Of a stretch of DNA of 56,825 nucleotides, positions 42,607-51,318 are shown one piece after another. The DNA lies in contig JBLIIE010000011.1 in the NCBI GenBank assembly GCA_047634635.1, positions 1 to 56,825 of the forward strand, written 5' to 3'. Position numbers and translations under genes: made by a program. Numbering within the stretch: the stretch's first letter is position 1; the number at the start of each line of letters is the position of its first letter. The notes beneath the pieces were generated by a model, which was not told where the DNA came from, searched no databases, and worked only from the letters and a program-made list of their open reading frames with translations. The DNA comes from Granulosicoccus sp047634635. Lineage in GTDB: Bacteria > Pseudomonadota > Gammaproteobacteria > Granulosicoccales > Granulosicoccaceae.

Positions 42607-44058
42607 TTAACCGTTGATGACTTGATTCTTTGCTTCAACAGCCGTTTCCGCCAGATACTTAACGATACCGTCTGCGGCATTTCTACCTTCAAACACGGCA
42701 GTTACGACCAGATCTGAGCCACGCACCATATCACCGCCAGCAAACACTTGTGGATTGGTAGTTTGATGAGCAAACGGGGAAGCTTCAGGTGCCACCACCC
42801 GGCCAGAGTCGTCGGTGGTTATGTTGAAATCAGTAAACCAGTCTGCAGGATTAGGTCGAAAACCGAACGCAACCAATACCGCGTCTGCAGGAATGATCTC
42901 CTCGGTACCTTCTACTGTTTCAGGCATTCGCCTGCCGCGTTGGTCTGGTGTACCCAATTTAGTGGTTACAACCTTCACACCAGTGACTTGCCCAGATTTA
43001 TCACTGATCAGTTCAATGGGTTGGCGATTCCACAAAAATATAACACCTTCTTCCTTTGCATTTTTGACTTCGCGTCGCGACCCGGGCATGTTTTTCTCGT
43101 CGCGTCGATAAGCGCAAGTGACTGACTTGGCATTTTGCCGTATGGAGGTGCGATTGCAATCCATGGCGGTATCACCGCCACCAAGAGTCACTACATTCTT
43201 GCCTTTCAGATTAATGAAGTTGGCTTTTTCTTTATCCCAGCCGTACTGGTAATTTACATTGGAAATTAGATACGGCAAAGCTTCGTGCACGTTCTTCAAA
43301 TCTTCGCCCGGGAAGCCACCGCGCATGGATGTATAGGTGCCCATGCCGAGAAAAACAGCATCGTACTCATCCAGAAGCTTCTGAAAAGGAACGTCCTTGC
43401 CGATATCCGTATCTAATCTAAATTCGATGCCCATCTCCTCCATGATTTCACGGCGTGTGAAGACAACTTCTTTTTCCAATTTAAAAGGAGGAATACCAAA
43501 TGTGAGTAGGCCACCAATTTCAGAATACCGGTCGTAGACAACCGCTTTTACGCCATTGCGAGTTAGCACGTCAGCGCAACCCAAGCCTGCAGGCCCTGCG
43601 CCGATGATGGCCACTTTTTGTCCTGTTGATATGACGCCGGAAAGGTCGGGGCGCCAGCCTTGTTTCAGTGCCTCATCAGTGATGTATTTCTCAATGGAAC
43701 CAATAGTGACCGCACCAAAGCCATCGTTCAGTGTGCAGGCGCCTTCACATAGCCGGTCTTGAGGACAAACACGCCCGCACATCTCCGGAAGAGAGTTCGT
43801 TTTGTGGGACATTTCCGCTGCCTGGAACAAATTGCCCTCAGCGACAAGCTTTAGCCAATTGGGAATGTAGTTGTGCACGGGACACTTCCATTCGCAATAT
43901 GGATTACCGCAAGAGATACATCTGCCTGCCTGTTTAGCTGCTTTTTCGGCAGAATACTCGCCGTAGATTTCCTTGAAATGCTTAATTCGGATAGGGGCTT
44001 TGATCTTCTTGGGATCTTTTCTGGGAAGTTCCAGAAACTGAAAGTTCATGTCGCTCAT
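42607..44058 (-). CDS. gltD: Glutamate synthase small subunit
   Basis: The NADPH-oxidising partner of GltB. A 483-residue protein with two N-terminal 4Fe-4S cysteine groups (CISCGNPYCEWKCP and CGRVCPQDRLCEGAC), an FAD site (VAIIGAGPAGLGCADVL), the NADPH site (VVTLGGGDTAMDC) and the C-terminal FAD-contact segment (VFAGGDMVRGSDLVVTA). Family length. It is separated from gltB by hemE, mrcA, the pil operon, aroKB and the AAA/SPOR gene, so the two subunits need coordinated but separate transcription. Upstream lies the YqeY-like gene after 51 bases. Confidence 0.97.
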   Translation of the reverse strand: MSDMNFQFLELPRKDPKKIKAPIRIKHFKEIYGEYSAEKAAKQAGRCISCGNPYCEWKCPVHNYIPNWLKLVAEGNLFQAAEMSHKTNSLPEMCGRVCPQDRLCEGACTLNDGFGAVTIGSIEKYITDEALKQGWRPDLSGVISTGQKVAIIGAGPAGLGCADVLTRNGVKAVVYDRYSEIGGLLTFGIPPFKLEKEVVFTRREIMEEMGIEFRLDTDIGKDVPFQKLLDEYDAVFLGMGTYTSMRGGFPGEDLKNVHEALPYLISNVNYQYGWDKEKANFINLKGKNVVTLGGGDTAMDCNRTSIRQNAKSVTCAYRRDEKNMPGSRREVKNAKEEGVIFLWNRQPIELISDKSGQVTGVKVVTTKLGTPDQRGRRMPETVEGTEEIIPADAVLVAFGFRPNPADWFTDFNITTDDSGRVVAPEASPFAHQTTNPQVFAGGDMVRGSDLVVTAVFEGRNAADGIVKYLAETAVEAKNQVING

Positions 44059-44109
44059 TTAATTATCCCTGTCCTTAACGTGCTCATCTGGTCCGCGCTT
44101 GGCTAAATA

Positions 44110-44559
44110 TCAAGTATTCAGCCGGTCTCGTATGGTCTTGCTCACAGACGCCATGTCTGCGCGACCCTGAAGCTTGGGCTTCACTAGTCCCATGACTTTC
44201 CCCATATCTTTTACGGAGCTTGCACCTGTTTCGATGATTGCAGCATCGATGATCGCAGCAATTTTGTCATCGCCCAAAGCCGCCGGCATATAAGTCTGAA
44301 TTATTTCGGATTCGGCCTGTTCTTGTGCAACCAGGTCGTCGCGACCTGCCGCTTGAAACTGGCTGATAGATTCACGACGCTGTTTTAGCAATTTCTCGAA
44401 AATTGCCAGTGTGGTGACTTCGTCAAGCTCAATTCGCTCGTCGACTTCTTTTTGTTTGATTGCGGCAGACATCAGTCGCAGCGTGGCCAGGCGAGGTTTG
44501 TCGCGGGCTTTCATCGCTGTCTTAATGTCTTCCAGAACGCGCTGACGGGTTTCACTCAT
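44110..44559 (-). CDS. GatB/YqeY domain protein
   Basis: A 149-residue cytoplasmic protein of the YqeY family, which shares the C-terminal tRNA-binding domain of the amidotransferase subunit GatB. Seen are LEDIKTAMKARDKPRLATLRL, AAIKQKEVDER, EKLLKQRRESI, EQAESEIIQTYMP and a final GRADMASVSKTIRDRL. The role is not established. Of two adjacent ATG codons (44562 and 44559) the second is chosen because AGGAG lies seven bases before it. It follows rpsU on the same strand after the rpsU terminator, the usual rpsU-yqeY pairing. The bases between (44596-44752) also carry an AACCGCC/GGCGGTT stem near 44670. Confidence 0.92.
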   Translation of the reverse strand: MSETRQRVLEDIKTAMKARDKPRLATLRLMSAAIKQKEVDERIELDEVTTLAIFEKLLKQRRESISQFQAAGRDDLVAQEQAESEIIQTYMPAALGDDKIAAIIDAAIIETGASSVKDMGKVMGLVKPKLQGRADMASVSKTIRDRLNT

Positions 44560-44703
44560 CATTATGCTCCTAATGACTAGTATAAAAAGTGGCAAACTGT
44601 GAGCGCCGGAAGACCCCCCGAAATATCGAGGTTTCGTTGGTGCAAAACTTGGAACGAACTACAAGGTTAGCCAAACCGCCAAGGCGGCGGTTCATTGAAC
44701 CGT

Positions 44704-44743
44704 AAAAAACGACAGATAACTAGGTCAGTGACCCAGTTATCTG
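44704..44743 (-). terminator. Intrinsic terminator after rpsU
   Basis: On the minus strand CAGATAACTGGGTC and its near-perfect complement GACCTAGTTATCTG form a long stem with a short loop, followed shortly by six T. It ends ten bases after the rpsU stop, so yqeY expression would need read-through or its own promoter. Confidence 0.9.
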
Positions 44744-44752
44744 CTGTGTTTT

Positions 44753-44968
44753 CTAGTACATTCTTACGCGACGAGAAGATTCTTTAGAAACCTTCTTCTG
44801 GTGGCGTTTGACAGCCGCTGCAGCCTTGCGCTTGCGCTCGGTTGTGGGCTTTTCGTAGAACTCACGACGGCGAGTTTCGGTAAGAACTCCCGCTTTTTCG
44901 CAAGATCGTTTGAAACGGCGCAGGGCCATTTCGAAAGGTTCGTTCTCTTTGACACGTACTGAAGGCAT
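44753..44968 (-). CDS. rpsU: 30S ribosomal protein bS21
   Basis: A 71-residue, strongly basic ribosomal protein of the small subunit: MPSVRVKENEPFEMALRRFK at the start, CEKAGVLTETRRREFYEKP, then KRKAAAAVKRHQKK. Complete and of family length. A sigma-70 promoter lies in the short gap before the divergent tsaD, and an intrinsic terminator follows. The dnaG and rpoD genes that often follow rpsU are not here; yqeY and gltD follow instead. Confidence 0.97.
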   Translation of the reverse strand: MPSVRVKENEPFEMALRRFKRSCEKAGVLTETRRREFYEKPTTERKRKAAAAVKRHQKKVSKESSRRVRMY

Positions 44969-45003
44969 TAAGTAATTCTCAGCTGAACGGCGGAAAGCCC
45001 TCT

Positions 45004-45033
45004 ATTGTAACGGCTTCCGTGGCATAAACTCAA
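45004..45033 (-). promoter_or_regulatory. Putative promoter of rpsU
   Basis: On the minus strand TTGAGT (45028-45033), 18 bases, TACAAT (45004-45009). The -10 has five of six matches. The leader would be about 30 bases to ATG 44968. Confidence 0.5.
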
Positions 45034-45061
45034 ATATTTTGGTAATTCTTTGAATATTCCC

Positions 45062-46078
45062 ATGATCACACTTGGTATCGAGAGCTCTTGCGACGAAACT
45101 GGCCTGGCTCTTTACTGTTCGGAGCGGGGTCTTTTGTCCCATGCGCTGTTTAGTCAGGTTGACTTGCATGCACTATACGGTGGAGTTGTCCCTGAACTTG
45201 CGTCTCGTGATCATGTTCGGCGGCTTGTGCCGCTCACGCGTCAAGTTTGCAGGGAGGCCAAAATTTTGTTGACAGCAATTGACGCTGTTGCGTATACCTC
45301 TGGCCCTGGCCTCGCTGGAGCGCTCTTGACAGGCGCAATGATGGCTCAAGGACTGGCCTGGGCGCTGCAAAAGCCCGCTCTAGGAGTTCATCATCTGGAG
45401 GGGCACCTATTGGCTCCGATGCTCGAAGAAAACTCGCCAGAATTTCCATTCCTGTGTTTGTTGGTGTCCGGTGGGCACACTCAATTAGTCAGGGTGTCTG
45501 GTCTGGGTCAATACGAGTTGCTAGGAGAATCGATAGATGATGCCGCGGGAGAGGCTTTTGATAAGACTGCAAAGATGCTGGGCCTAGGGTATCCCGGCGG
45601 GGCTGCATTGTCTAAATTGGCTCAGCGAGGGGATGCAAGCCGCGTCAAGCTACCAAGGCCCATGATGGATCGTCCCAACCTGGATTTTAGTTTTAGTGGT
45701 CTGAAGACTGCGGCGATTACTCGATATAGGGCGTTTTCTGGCAGTGAAGGCGAGCATCAACAGTTTGTAGCCGATCTTGCAGCTAGCTTTGAGCTGGCTG
45801 TCGTCGAGGTGTTGATGGGTAAAAGTCGTAAGGCACTCCAGCAGACCGGGCTACGCCGGCTTGTCATTTCGGGTGGTGTTAGTGCAAATCGACTTTTACG
45901 AGCAACTGCAGACGAGCTTGAGGGCGACAATGTTGAAGTTTTCTATCCGCGTCTGGAGTTTTGCACGGACAACGGCGCTATGATTGCTTTGGCTGGTTCC
46001 CTTCGGCTGAGTCGAGGTGAGTCCTCCGAGCTGGGTGTCATTATTAACCCTCGGTGGCCGTTAGCGAGTCTCTCCTGA
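45062..46078 (+). CDS. tsaD: tRNA threonylcarbamoyladenosine transferase TsaD
   Basis: The catalytic subunit for t6A37 formation in tRNA. A 338-residue ASKHA-fold protein with ITLGIESSCDETGLALY, PELASRDHVRRLVPL, TSGPGLAGALLTGA, the metal-binding HHLEGH, FLCLLVSGGHTQLV, IDDAAGEAFDK, SFSGLKTA and VISGGVSANRLLR. ATG 45062 is chosen as the start directly before ITLGIESS; a TTG at 45050 is in frame but unsupported. It is divergent from rpsU, as in many gammaproteobacteria, and convergent with plsY 11 bases after its stop. Confidence 0.96.
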   Translation: MITLGIESSCDETGLALYCSERGLLSHALFSQVDLHALYGGVVPELASRDHVRRLVPLTRQVCREAKILLTAIDAVAYTSGPGLAGALLTGAMMAQGLAWALQKPALGVHHLEGHLLAPMLEENSPEFPFLCLLVSGGHTQLVRVSGLGQYELLGESIDDAAGEAFDKTAKMLGLGYPGGAALSKLAQRGDASRVKLPRPMMDRPNLDFSFSGLKTAAITRYRAFSGSEGEHQQFVADLAASFELAVVEVLMGKSRKALQQTGLRRLVISGGVSANRLLRATADELEGDNVEVFYPRLEFCTDNGAMIALAGSLRLSRGESSELGVIINPRWPLASLS

Positions 46079-46089
46079 GGTATGAGCAG

Positions 46090-46695
46090 TTATTTTTTGC
46101 CTATCAAAGGTTCGGTTCCAGCTATAAGCCGCTGAATATTGGTTCGATGGGTATAAAAGAGAAAAGCACCAATCATGAGAAACCCTACGGCGAAAGTGAT
46201 CTGTCCTTCGAATAGTAAATAGAAGGGAACCAGTACAAATGTTGCTAATGCTGCTAAAGATGAGCGTTTGAATGCCAGGCTGATTGCCAGCCAGGTCAGC
46301 AAAGCCAGTGCTCCAATGGTCAAATCGAGCCCGAGTAATGCGCCAAAGCCCGTTGCGACTCCTTTCCCGCCTCTAAAGTCGAAAAATATTGGGTATAGGT
46401 GTCCCAGGAAGGCGGCAAAGGCTGCCAGGGCTATGGTGGCAGAGTGATCAACCATTGCAGCTGTAAGCATAACGGGCAAAAAGCCTTTTAAGGCATCTCC
46501 GAGCAAAGTGAGCGCAGCGGGTAGCTTTCCACCCACTCTAAGCACATTGGTTGCACCTGGATTTCCTGAACCCTCTGTTCTTGGGTCTTTCAGGCCCATT
46601 ACTTTGCACACAATGATCGCAGTAGAAACTGAACCAGCAAGGTAGGCGAACAACGTAACAAAGAGAGCGGGTATGGCTAGATCTGCGCTAAACAC
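46090..46695 (-). CDS. plsY: Glycerol-3-phosphate acyltransferase PlsY
   Basis: An inner-membrane enzyme that transfers an acyl group from acyl-phosphate to glycerol-3-phosphate, starting phospholipid synthesis. A 201-residue protein with about five helices and the three conserved loops: GSVSTA near the start, GSGNPGATNVLRVGGK and FDFRGGKGVATGFGALLG. The late segment TNIQRLIAGTE is the C-terminal motif. GTG 46695 is used as the start. The 100 bases to the divergent methyltransferase gene show no convincing promoter. Confidence 0.95.
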   Translation of the reverse strand: MFSADLAIPALFVTLFAYLAGSVSTAIIVCKVMGLKDPRTEGSGNPGATNVLRVGGKLPAALTLLGDALKGFLPVMLTAAMVDHSATIALAAFAAFLGHLYPIFFDFRGGKGVATGFGALLGLDLTIGALALLTWLAISLAFKRSSLAALATFVLVPFYLLFEGQITFAVGFLMIGAFLFYTHRTNIQRLIAGTEPLIGKK

Positions 46696-46795
46696 GTATC
46701 AAGGTCCAATTAATTGAGACAGATGAGCTGGACTATATAAGAATAATGGGTTCAATATGTAATCCGTTGATTCGTTCACAAGGTAAAGCTAATTC

Positions 46796-47695
46796 ATGAG
46801 TTCGTTGATTCAGCCCGGCTCGGTGGCTCAGGTGCGTCGGCAGTTTCTAAAATCACAGAATGAATTCGATGCGCACTCAGCTGTGTTCGAATCTGTGTCT
46901 CAACAGCTACAGGAGCGTCTTGGGCTGCTGGCAATACAGCCAGTCCGTGTCTTGGATCTCGGTTGTCGAACTGGTTATCAATTGGATGCTTTGCAGCAGA
47001 TGTACCCCAATGCGCAAATTATTGGGTGTGATTTGGCTGCGAAAAAAGAGGTGGAGCTGCCTAGCAGTTGGCCTAGCTGGTTGCGCAGACGGCCTCAAGG
47101 GCCAGTGCGATTAACCTGTGATCCCCATGAGCTGCCCTTTGCTGAGGCAACATTTGATTTAGTTGTATCTAATTTATTGCTACCGTGGAGCCATTCCCCG
47201 CATCGTGTTTTTGAGGAGGCTGCGCGAATTCTTAAGCCTGGTGGTGCGTTCATGTTTACCACCGCTGGGCCCGACACGCTTATGGAGTATCGGGCTGCAT
47301 GGGCACGCGTCGACAGTTGTGTGCATTCATTCGGACTTATTGACATGCACGACATCGGTGATTCGCTGATGGCAGCGGGGTTTGCTGCTCCAGTATTGGA
47401 TCGTGATGTGCTGCAAGTTGATTATCCGTCGATAAGCGCTCTCCAAAAGGAACTACGATGCCTGGGTGCTGCTAATGTTGCCGGTGGGCGACGATTGGGA
47501 CTGATGGCGCCGGCTGTTCTCAGGTCGCTCGACAGCTTAACTTCCGATAAGGATAGATTTGTTGTCTCGCTGGAGTTGGTTCATGGCCACGGATGGAAAG
47601 GAGAATTACATCCATCTCGGAAAAACACTGATTCTGAATTTAAAATACCGGCAGATAGTTTGCGCGGATCCTGGAGTGCTAAAGCGAAACGCTGA
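46796..47695 (+). CDS. SAM-dependent methyltransferase, BioC-like
   Basis: A 299-residue class I methyltransferase. SAM-binding motif I is VRVLDLGCRTGYQLDAL, then AQIIGCDLA, DPHELPFAEATFDLVVSNLLLPW and ARILKPGGAFMFTTAGPDTLMEY. The second half (HSFGLIDMHDIGDSLMAAGF, ELRCLGAANVAGGRR) resembles BioC/NDUFAF5-type proteins. BioC methylates malonyl-ACP in biotin synthesis, but no other bio gene is in the window, so the assignment to that reaction is open. NDUFAF5-type proteins act in respiratory complex assembly, and this gene lies next to the cox cluster; that is only suggestive. A weak AAGG lies some 12 bases before ATG 46796. Confidence 0.8.
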   Translation: MSSLIQPGSVAQVRRQFLKSQNEFDAHSAVFESVSQQLQERLGLLAIQPVRVLDLGCRTGYQLDALQQMYPNAQIIGCDLAAKKEVELPSSWPSWLRRRPQGPVRLTCDPHELPFAEATFDLVVSNLLLPWSHSPHRVFEEAARILKPGGAFMFTTAGPDTLMEYRAAWARVDSCVHSFGLIDMHDIGDSLMAAGFAAPVLDRDVLQVDYPSISALQKELRCLGAANVAGGRRLGLMAPAVLRSLDSLTSDKDRFVVSLELVHGHGWKGELHPSRKNTDSEFKIPADSLRGSWSAKAKR

Positions 47696-47810
47696 GTGTA
47701 TGCCGGCTGGCACAACATTAGCTGGAGTTATCTTAAGCTCAACCAAGCTGTGTTGCATTCCGTACATAAATGCGATGGAACATTTTCTGTTACGGCTATG
47801 AGCATTGCTA

Positions 47811-48287
47811 ATGATCGAAATCCAGGAGGAAAACGGCAAAACTACCAGGTTTATCGTCAAAGCTAATCAGTCAATGAGCTGGCGCGCTAACATGTACCTT
47901 GCGGCCAGTCTTGGGTTTATTTGTATGGGAGTTGCAATCGTACTTGCGACTTTCGGGTTATGGATGGTCATCCCGTTTGCGGGCGCAGAGATAGTGCTAA
48001 TCGTCGTTTGCTTGCACCTGACACTAAAAAGATTGTCTAGAAAGGAAGTAATTACGCTTAACAATGACGCGATTCGCTTGGAGTGGGGCTACAATCAACC
48101 CGATGTCACTGTAAACTTGCCACGTCAGTTTAGTCGGCTTTCGTACAAGTGCTCAGAGAGTCTATTTGAGGTTGGAGATTTAAGTCTTTCCGCACATGGA
48201 AAACGTTATGTGCTGGGATCCAGTCTTAATCGAGAAGAGAAAAAAGAGTTGTATAAAGAATTGAAAGTCGCTCTGAGTCAGCAATAG
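47811..48287 (+). CDS. DUF2244 membrane protein
   Basis: A 158-residue inner-membrane protein with two adjacent helices (about residues 29-46 and 51-70; LAASLGFICMGVAIVLATFGL and IPFAGAEIVLIVVCLH cut at the loop), then a cytoplasmic part (LSRKEVITLNNDAIRLEWGYNQ, LPRQFSRLSYKCSE, KRYVLGSSLNREEKKELYKEL). This is the layout of DUF2244 proteins, which are regularly found beside cytochrome oxidase genes in proteobacteria; their function is unknown. ATG 47811 is chosen over an in-frame TTG at 47805. It ends 135 bases before coxB. Confidence 0.85.
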   Translation: MIEIQEENGKTTRFIVKANQSMSWRANMYLAASLGFICMGVAIVLATFGLWMVIPFAGAEIVLIVVCLHLTLKRLSRKEVITLNNDAIRLEWGYNQPDVTVNLPRQFSRLSYKCSESLFEVGDLSLSAHGKRYVLGSSLNREEKKELYKELKVALSQQ

Positions 48288-48422
48288 GTAAATTGTTGCT
48301 GACTCGGAGCTTTTTGGGTTGAATTTGACGGACCTAAGCTCACTCGTAGAGCGGGCCTCTGACCGACAGTCGCAGTGCTTACGCGCTGAACAGTTTTTTT
48401 ATTAATTTTTTGGAGAGTATTT

Positions 48423-49667
48423 ATGACGTCTAACGTTTCCCGTTGGGCGCTCCTGTGTTTGGTTTTGCTAATGGCACCTGTAGGTGCTTGGGCAGATTGG
48501 GGAGCGTTGAACATGCCGCAAGGCGTAACGGATCTCAGTAAGGAGGTTTATACCCTCCACATGCGGATCTTTTATGTCGTTTGCGCAATTGGTGCTGCGG
48601 TGTTCAGTGTCATGGTTTACTCGATGTATGCGCATCGCAAATCCAAAGGCGCAAAAGCTGCAAGTTTTCATGAGAGCACCACGGTCGAAATCGTCTGGAC
48701 GGTAGTTCCGTTGATCATCCTGATTGCCATGGCCATTCCAGCCGCACGCGTACTGATCAAAATGGAAGACTTTAGTGATTCTGATATGTCCATCAAGATC
48801 ACTGGCTACCAATGGCGCTGGCAATATGAGTACATTGACAGTGGCGTGTCTTTCTACAGCCAGCTAGAGCCCAGTCACAATATAGCCCGTCAATTGGGAT
48901 CCGACGTAGACCTGCAGGCTACATTTTCTCCCTCCAGGAAACGTGGAGACAGCGAAGGTGGCGTGTACTTGAAAGAAGTCGATAACGAGCTGATAGTGCC
49001 AGTCGGCAAGAAAATCCGATTCTTGCATACTGCGGCAGATGTTATCCACTCTTGGTGGGTACCTGATCTGGCTGTCAAAAAAGATGCGATTCCCGGATTT
49101 ATTAATGAAAATTGGGCGCTCATAACGGAGCCTGGTGTTTACCATGGTAAGTGTGCCGAACTATGTGGACGTGGTCATGGCTTTATGCCAATCGTGGTTC
49201 GCGCTGTTCCTCAGGAAGAGTTTGATACTTGGATCGCGGACAGGCAGTTAGCAATGGCTTCCATGACAGAGCAGGCTGAACGTCAGTGGGCGCACCAAGA
49301 ACTGGTTAGCGTAGGTGAGGGTGTCTATCAGGCGAACTGCATGAGTTGCCATCAGGCAGAAGGACAGGGCATCCCAGGAATGTTTCCCGCTATAGCGGGC
49401 AGTGGCGTGGCTACTGGCAGCATGGACAAACACATTGCTACAGTGATGAACGGTATCGAAGGGACAATGATGGGACAATTCAGCGAAGTACTGAGTGATT
49501 CGGATATCGCTGCGGTTATTACCTACCAGCGAAATGCTTTTGGAAATAGTACCGGCGATTTGCTCCAACCATCACACATCAAATCGCTGCGAGAGGGACT
49601 CGACATAAGCGCTCCATCCAGCGTTGCTTCGCTTCCTGAATCGAACACAAATATGGGAGTCAACTGA
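48423..49667 (+). CDS. coxB: Cytochrome c oxidase subunit II with fused cytochrome c domain
   Basis: Subunit II of an aa3-type oxidase; takes electrons from cytochrome c through the CuA centre. Signal peptide (about 24 residues), two helices (about 45-65 and 85-105), then the cupredoxin domain with CuA ligands in IHSWWVPDLAVKKDAIPG and CAELCGRGHGFM (Cys244, Cys248, His252, Met255). A C-terminal extension holds a class I cytochrome c with CMSCH (Cys306, Cys309, His310) and a distal Met in TMMGQF. That fusion makes it a caa3-like subunit, common in gammaproteobacterial cox clusters. GGAG lies seven bases before ATG 48423. TGATG couples it to coxA. Confidence 0.96.
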   Translation: MTSNVSRWALLCLVLLMAPVGAWADWGALNMPQGVTDLSKEVYTLHMRIFYVVCAIGAAVFSVMVYSMYAHRKSKGAKAASFHESTTVEIVWTVVPLIILIAMAIPAARVLIKMEDFSDSDMSIKITGYQWRWQYEYIDSGVSFYSQLEPSHNIARQLGSDVDLQATFSPSRKRGDSEGGVYLKEVDNELIVPVGKKIRFLHTAADVIHSWWVPDLAVKKDAIPGFINENWALITEPGVYHGKCAELCGRGHGFMPIVVRAVPQEEFDTWIADRQLAMASMTEQAERQWAHQELVSVGEGVYQANCMSCHQAEGQGIPGMFPAIAGSGVATGSMDKHIATVMNGIEGTMMGQFSEVLSDSDIAAVITYQRNAFGNSTGDLLQPSHIKSLREGLDISAPSSVASLPESNTNMGVN

Positions 49668-51286
49668 TGAGTTATAACGACGTTACACATCACACAGCAG
49701 ATGATAATCACGACGATCATGACCACCACGGCCCTGCGCCAGGTTTAATGCGTTGGGTCACTACGACCAACCACAAGGACATCGGGACGCTGTATCTCTG
49801 GTTCTCGTTGGTTATGTTTTTTATCGGCGGTGCAATGGCCTTGGTTATTCGCGCCGAGCTATTTCAACCTGGCATCCAGATTGTGGATCCGATGTTCTTC
49901 AATTCCATGACCACCATGCACGCCATTGTCATGATCTTTGGTGTAGTGATGCCGGCATTTGTTGGTTTGGCTAACTGGATGATCCCGATGATGATCGGTT
50001 CTCCTGACATGGCAATGCCGAGATTGAACAACTGGTCATTCTGGATCATGCCGTTCGCATTCACCATCATGCTATCTACTCTGTTTATGGACAGTGGTGG
50101 TCCAGCGGGTGGGTGGACTTTGTACCCGCCGCTCGTGTTGCAGATGGGTGATAGCTTTGCTTTCGTAGTTTTTGCGATCCATTTCTTAGGCATTTCATCA
50201 GTCATGGGTTCAATCAACATCGTCGCTACGATATTCAACATGCGTGCGCCAGGCATGACATTCATGAAAATGCCTATGTTCGTATGGACATGGTTGATCA
50301 CGGCCTACCTGCTTATCGCCACTATTCCGGTCTTTGCGGGAGCGGTAACCATGCTGTTAACCGACCGGTTCTTCGGCACCAGCTTTTTTAGTGCCGCTGG
50401 TGGTGGTGATCCTGTGCTGTTCCAGCATATTTTCTGGTTTTTTGGCCATCCCGAAGTTTATATTTTGATTTTGCCTGCGTTCGGTATTGTGTCGTCCATC
50501 ATTCCAACATTTGCTCGTAAAGAACTATTTGGCTACGACTCAATGGTCTACGCAACAGCCTCCATTGCCTTCTTGTCGTTTATCGTATGGGCTCACCACA
50601 TGTTCACCACTGGCATGCCTTTGGCTGGGCAATTATTCTTCATGTTCTCCACTATGCTGATCTCAGTGCCAACAGGCGTTAAGGTATTTAACTGGGTTGC
50701 TACCATGTGGCGTGGCTCCATGAGTTTCGAAACGCCAATGCTATTCGCAATCGGCTTCGTCATCATGTTTACTGTTGGTGGTCTGTCAGGACTTATGCTG
50801 GCAATCACACCAGCAGATATCCAGTACCACGATACGTATTTCGTGGTGGCTCATTTTCACTATGTATTAGTACCTGGAGCGATTTACTCGCTGATGGCTG
50901 CTACCTACTACTGGATGCCTAAGTGGACTGGGAATATGTACGACGAAAAGCTGGGTCGTATGCACTTCTGGATCTCCACTGTTTTCGTAAACGTTCTGTT
51001 CTTCCCCATGCACTTTGTCGGACTAGCTGGAATGCCACGCCGTATCCCTGATTACAGTCTGCAGTTTGCTGACTGGAACATGATTGCGACTATTGGCGCC
51101 TTCGGCTTCGGTTTTAGCCAATTGATGTTTGTTTACATCATCGTCAAGTGTGTCAAGGGCGGTGAGAAGGCGACAGGTGAAGTTTGGGAAGGTGCTCGCG
51201 GACTGGAGTGGACGGTTGCGTCTCCAGCCCCGTACCACACCTTTGAAACAGCTCCACTTATTGAATCTTCAACGGTTACTCGATAG
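49667..51286 (+). CDS. coxA: Cytochrome c oxidase subunit I
   Basis: The catalytic subunit, reducing O2 to water and pumping protons. A 539-residue inner-membrane protein with twelve helices. Visible: MRWVTTTNHKDIGTLYLW, the low-spin heme His in NSMTTMHAIVMIFG, the CuB His and cross-linked Tyr in WFFGHPEVYILILPAFG, the CuB His pair in VWAHHMFTTGMPL, and the heme a/a3 His residues in HDTYFVVAHFHYVL. A His/Asp-rich N-terminal tail (residues 7-25) is cytoplasmic. Complete. The start overlaps the coxB stop by one base. Confidence 0.97.
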   Translation: MSYNDVTHHTADDNHDDHDHHGPAPGLMRWVTTTNHKDIGTLYLWFSLVMFFIGGAMALVIRAELFQPGIQIVDPMFFNSMTTMHAIVMIFGVVMPAFVGLANWMIPMMIGSPDMAMPRLNNWSFWIMPFAFTIMLSTLFMDSGGPAGGWTLYPPLVLQMGDSFAFVVFAIHFLGISSVMGSINIVATIFNMRAPGMTFMKMPMFVWTWLITAYLLIATIPVFAGAVTMLLTDRFFGTSFFSAAGGGDPVLFQHIFWFFGHPEVYILILPAFGIVSSIIPTFARKELFGYDSMVYATASIAFLSFIVWAHHMFTTGMPLAGQLFFMFSTMLISVPTGVKVFNWVATMWRGSMSFETPMLFAIGFVIMFTVGGLSGLMLAITPADIQYHDTYFVVAHFHYVLVPGAIYSLMAATYYWMPKWTGNMYDEKLGRMHFWISTVFVNVLFFPMHFVGLAGMPRRIPDYSLQFADWNMIATIGAFGFGFSQLMFVYIIVKCVKGGEKATGEVWEGARGLEWTVASPAPYHTFETAPLIESSTVTR

Positions 51287-51318
51287 TTAGACAGCGAAAG
51301 AACAGGTATCCACGGTAT

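Noticed and set aside
48290..48422. Search for a coxB promoter; TTGACG near 48325.
   Set aside because: No acceptable -10 at the right spacing, so I do not report a promoter.
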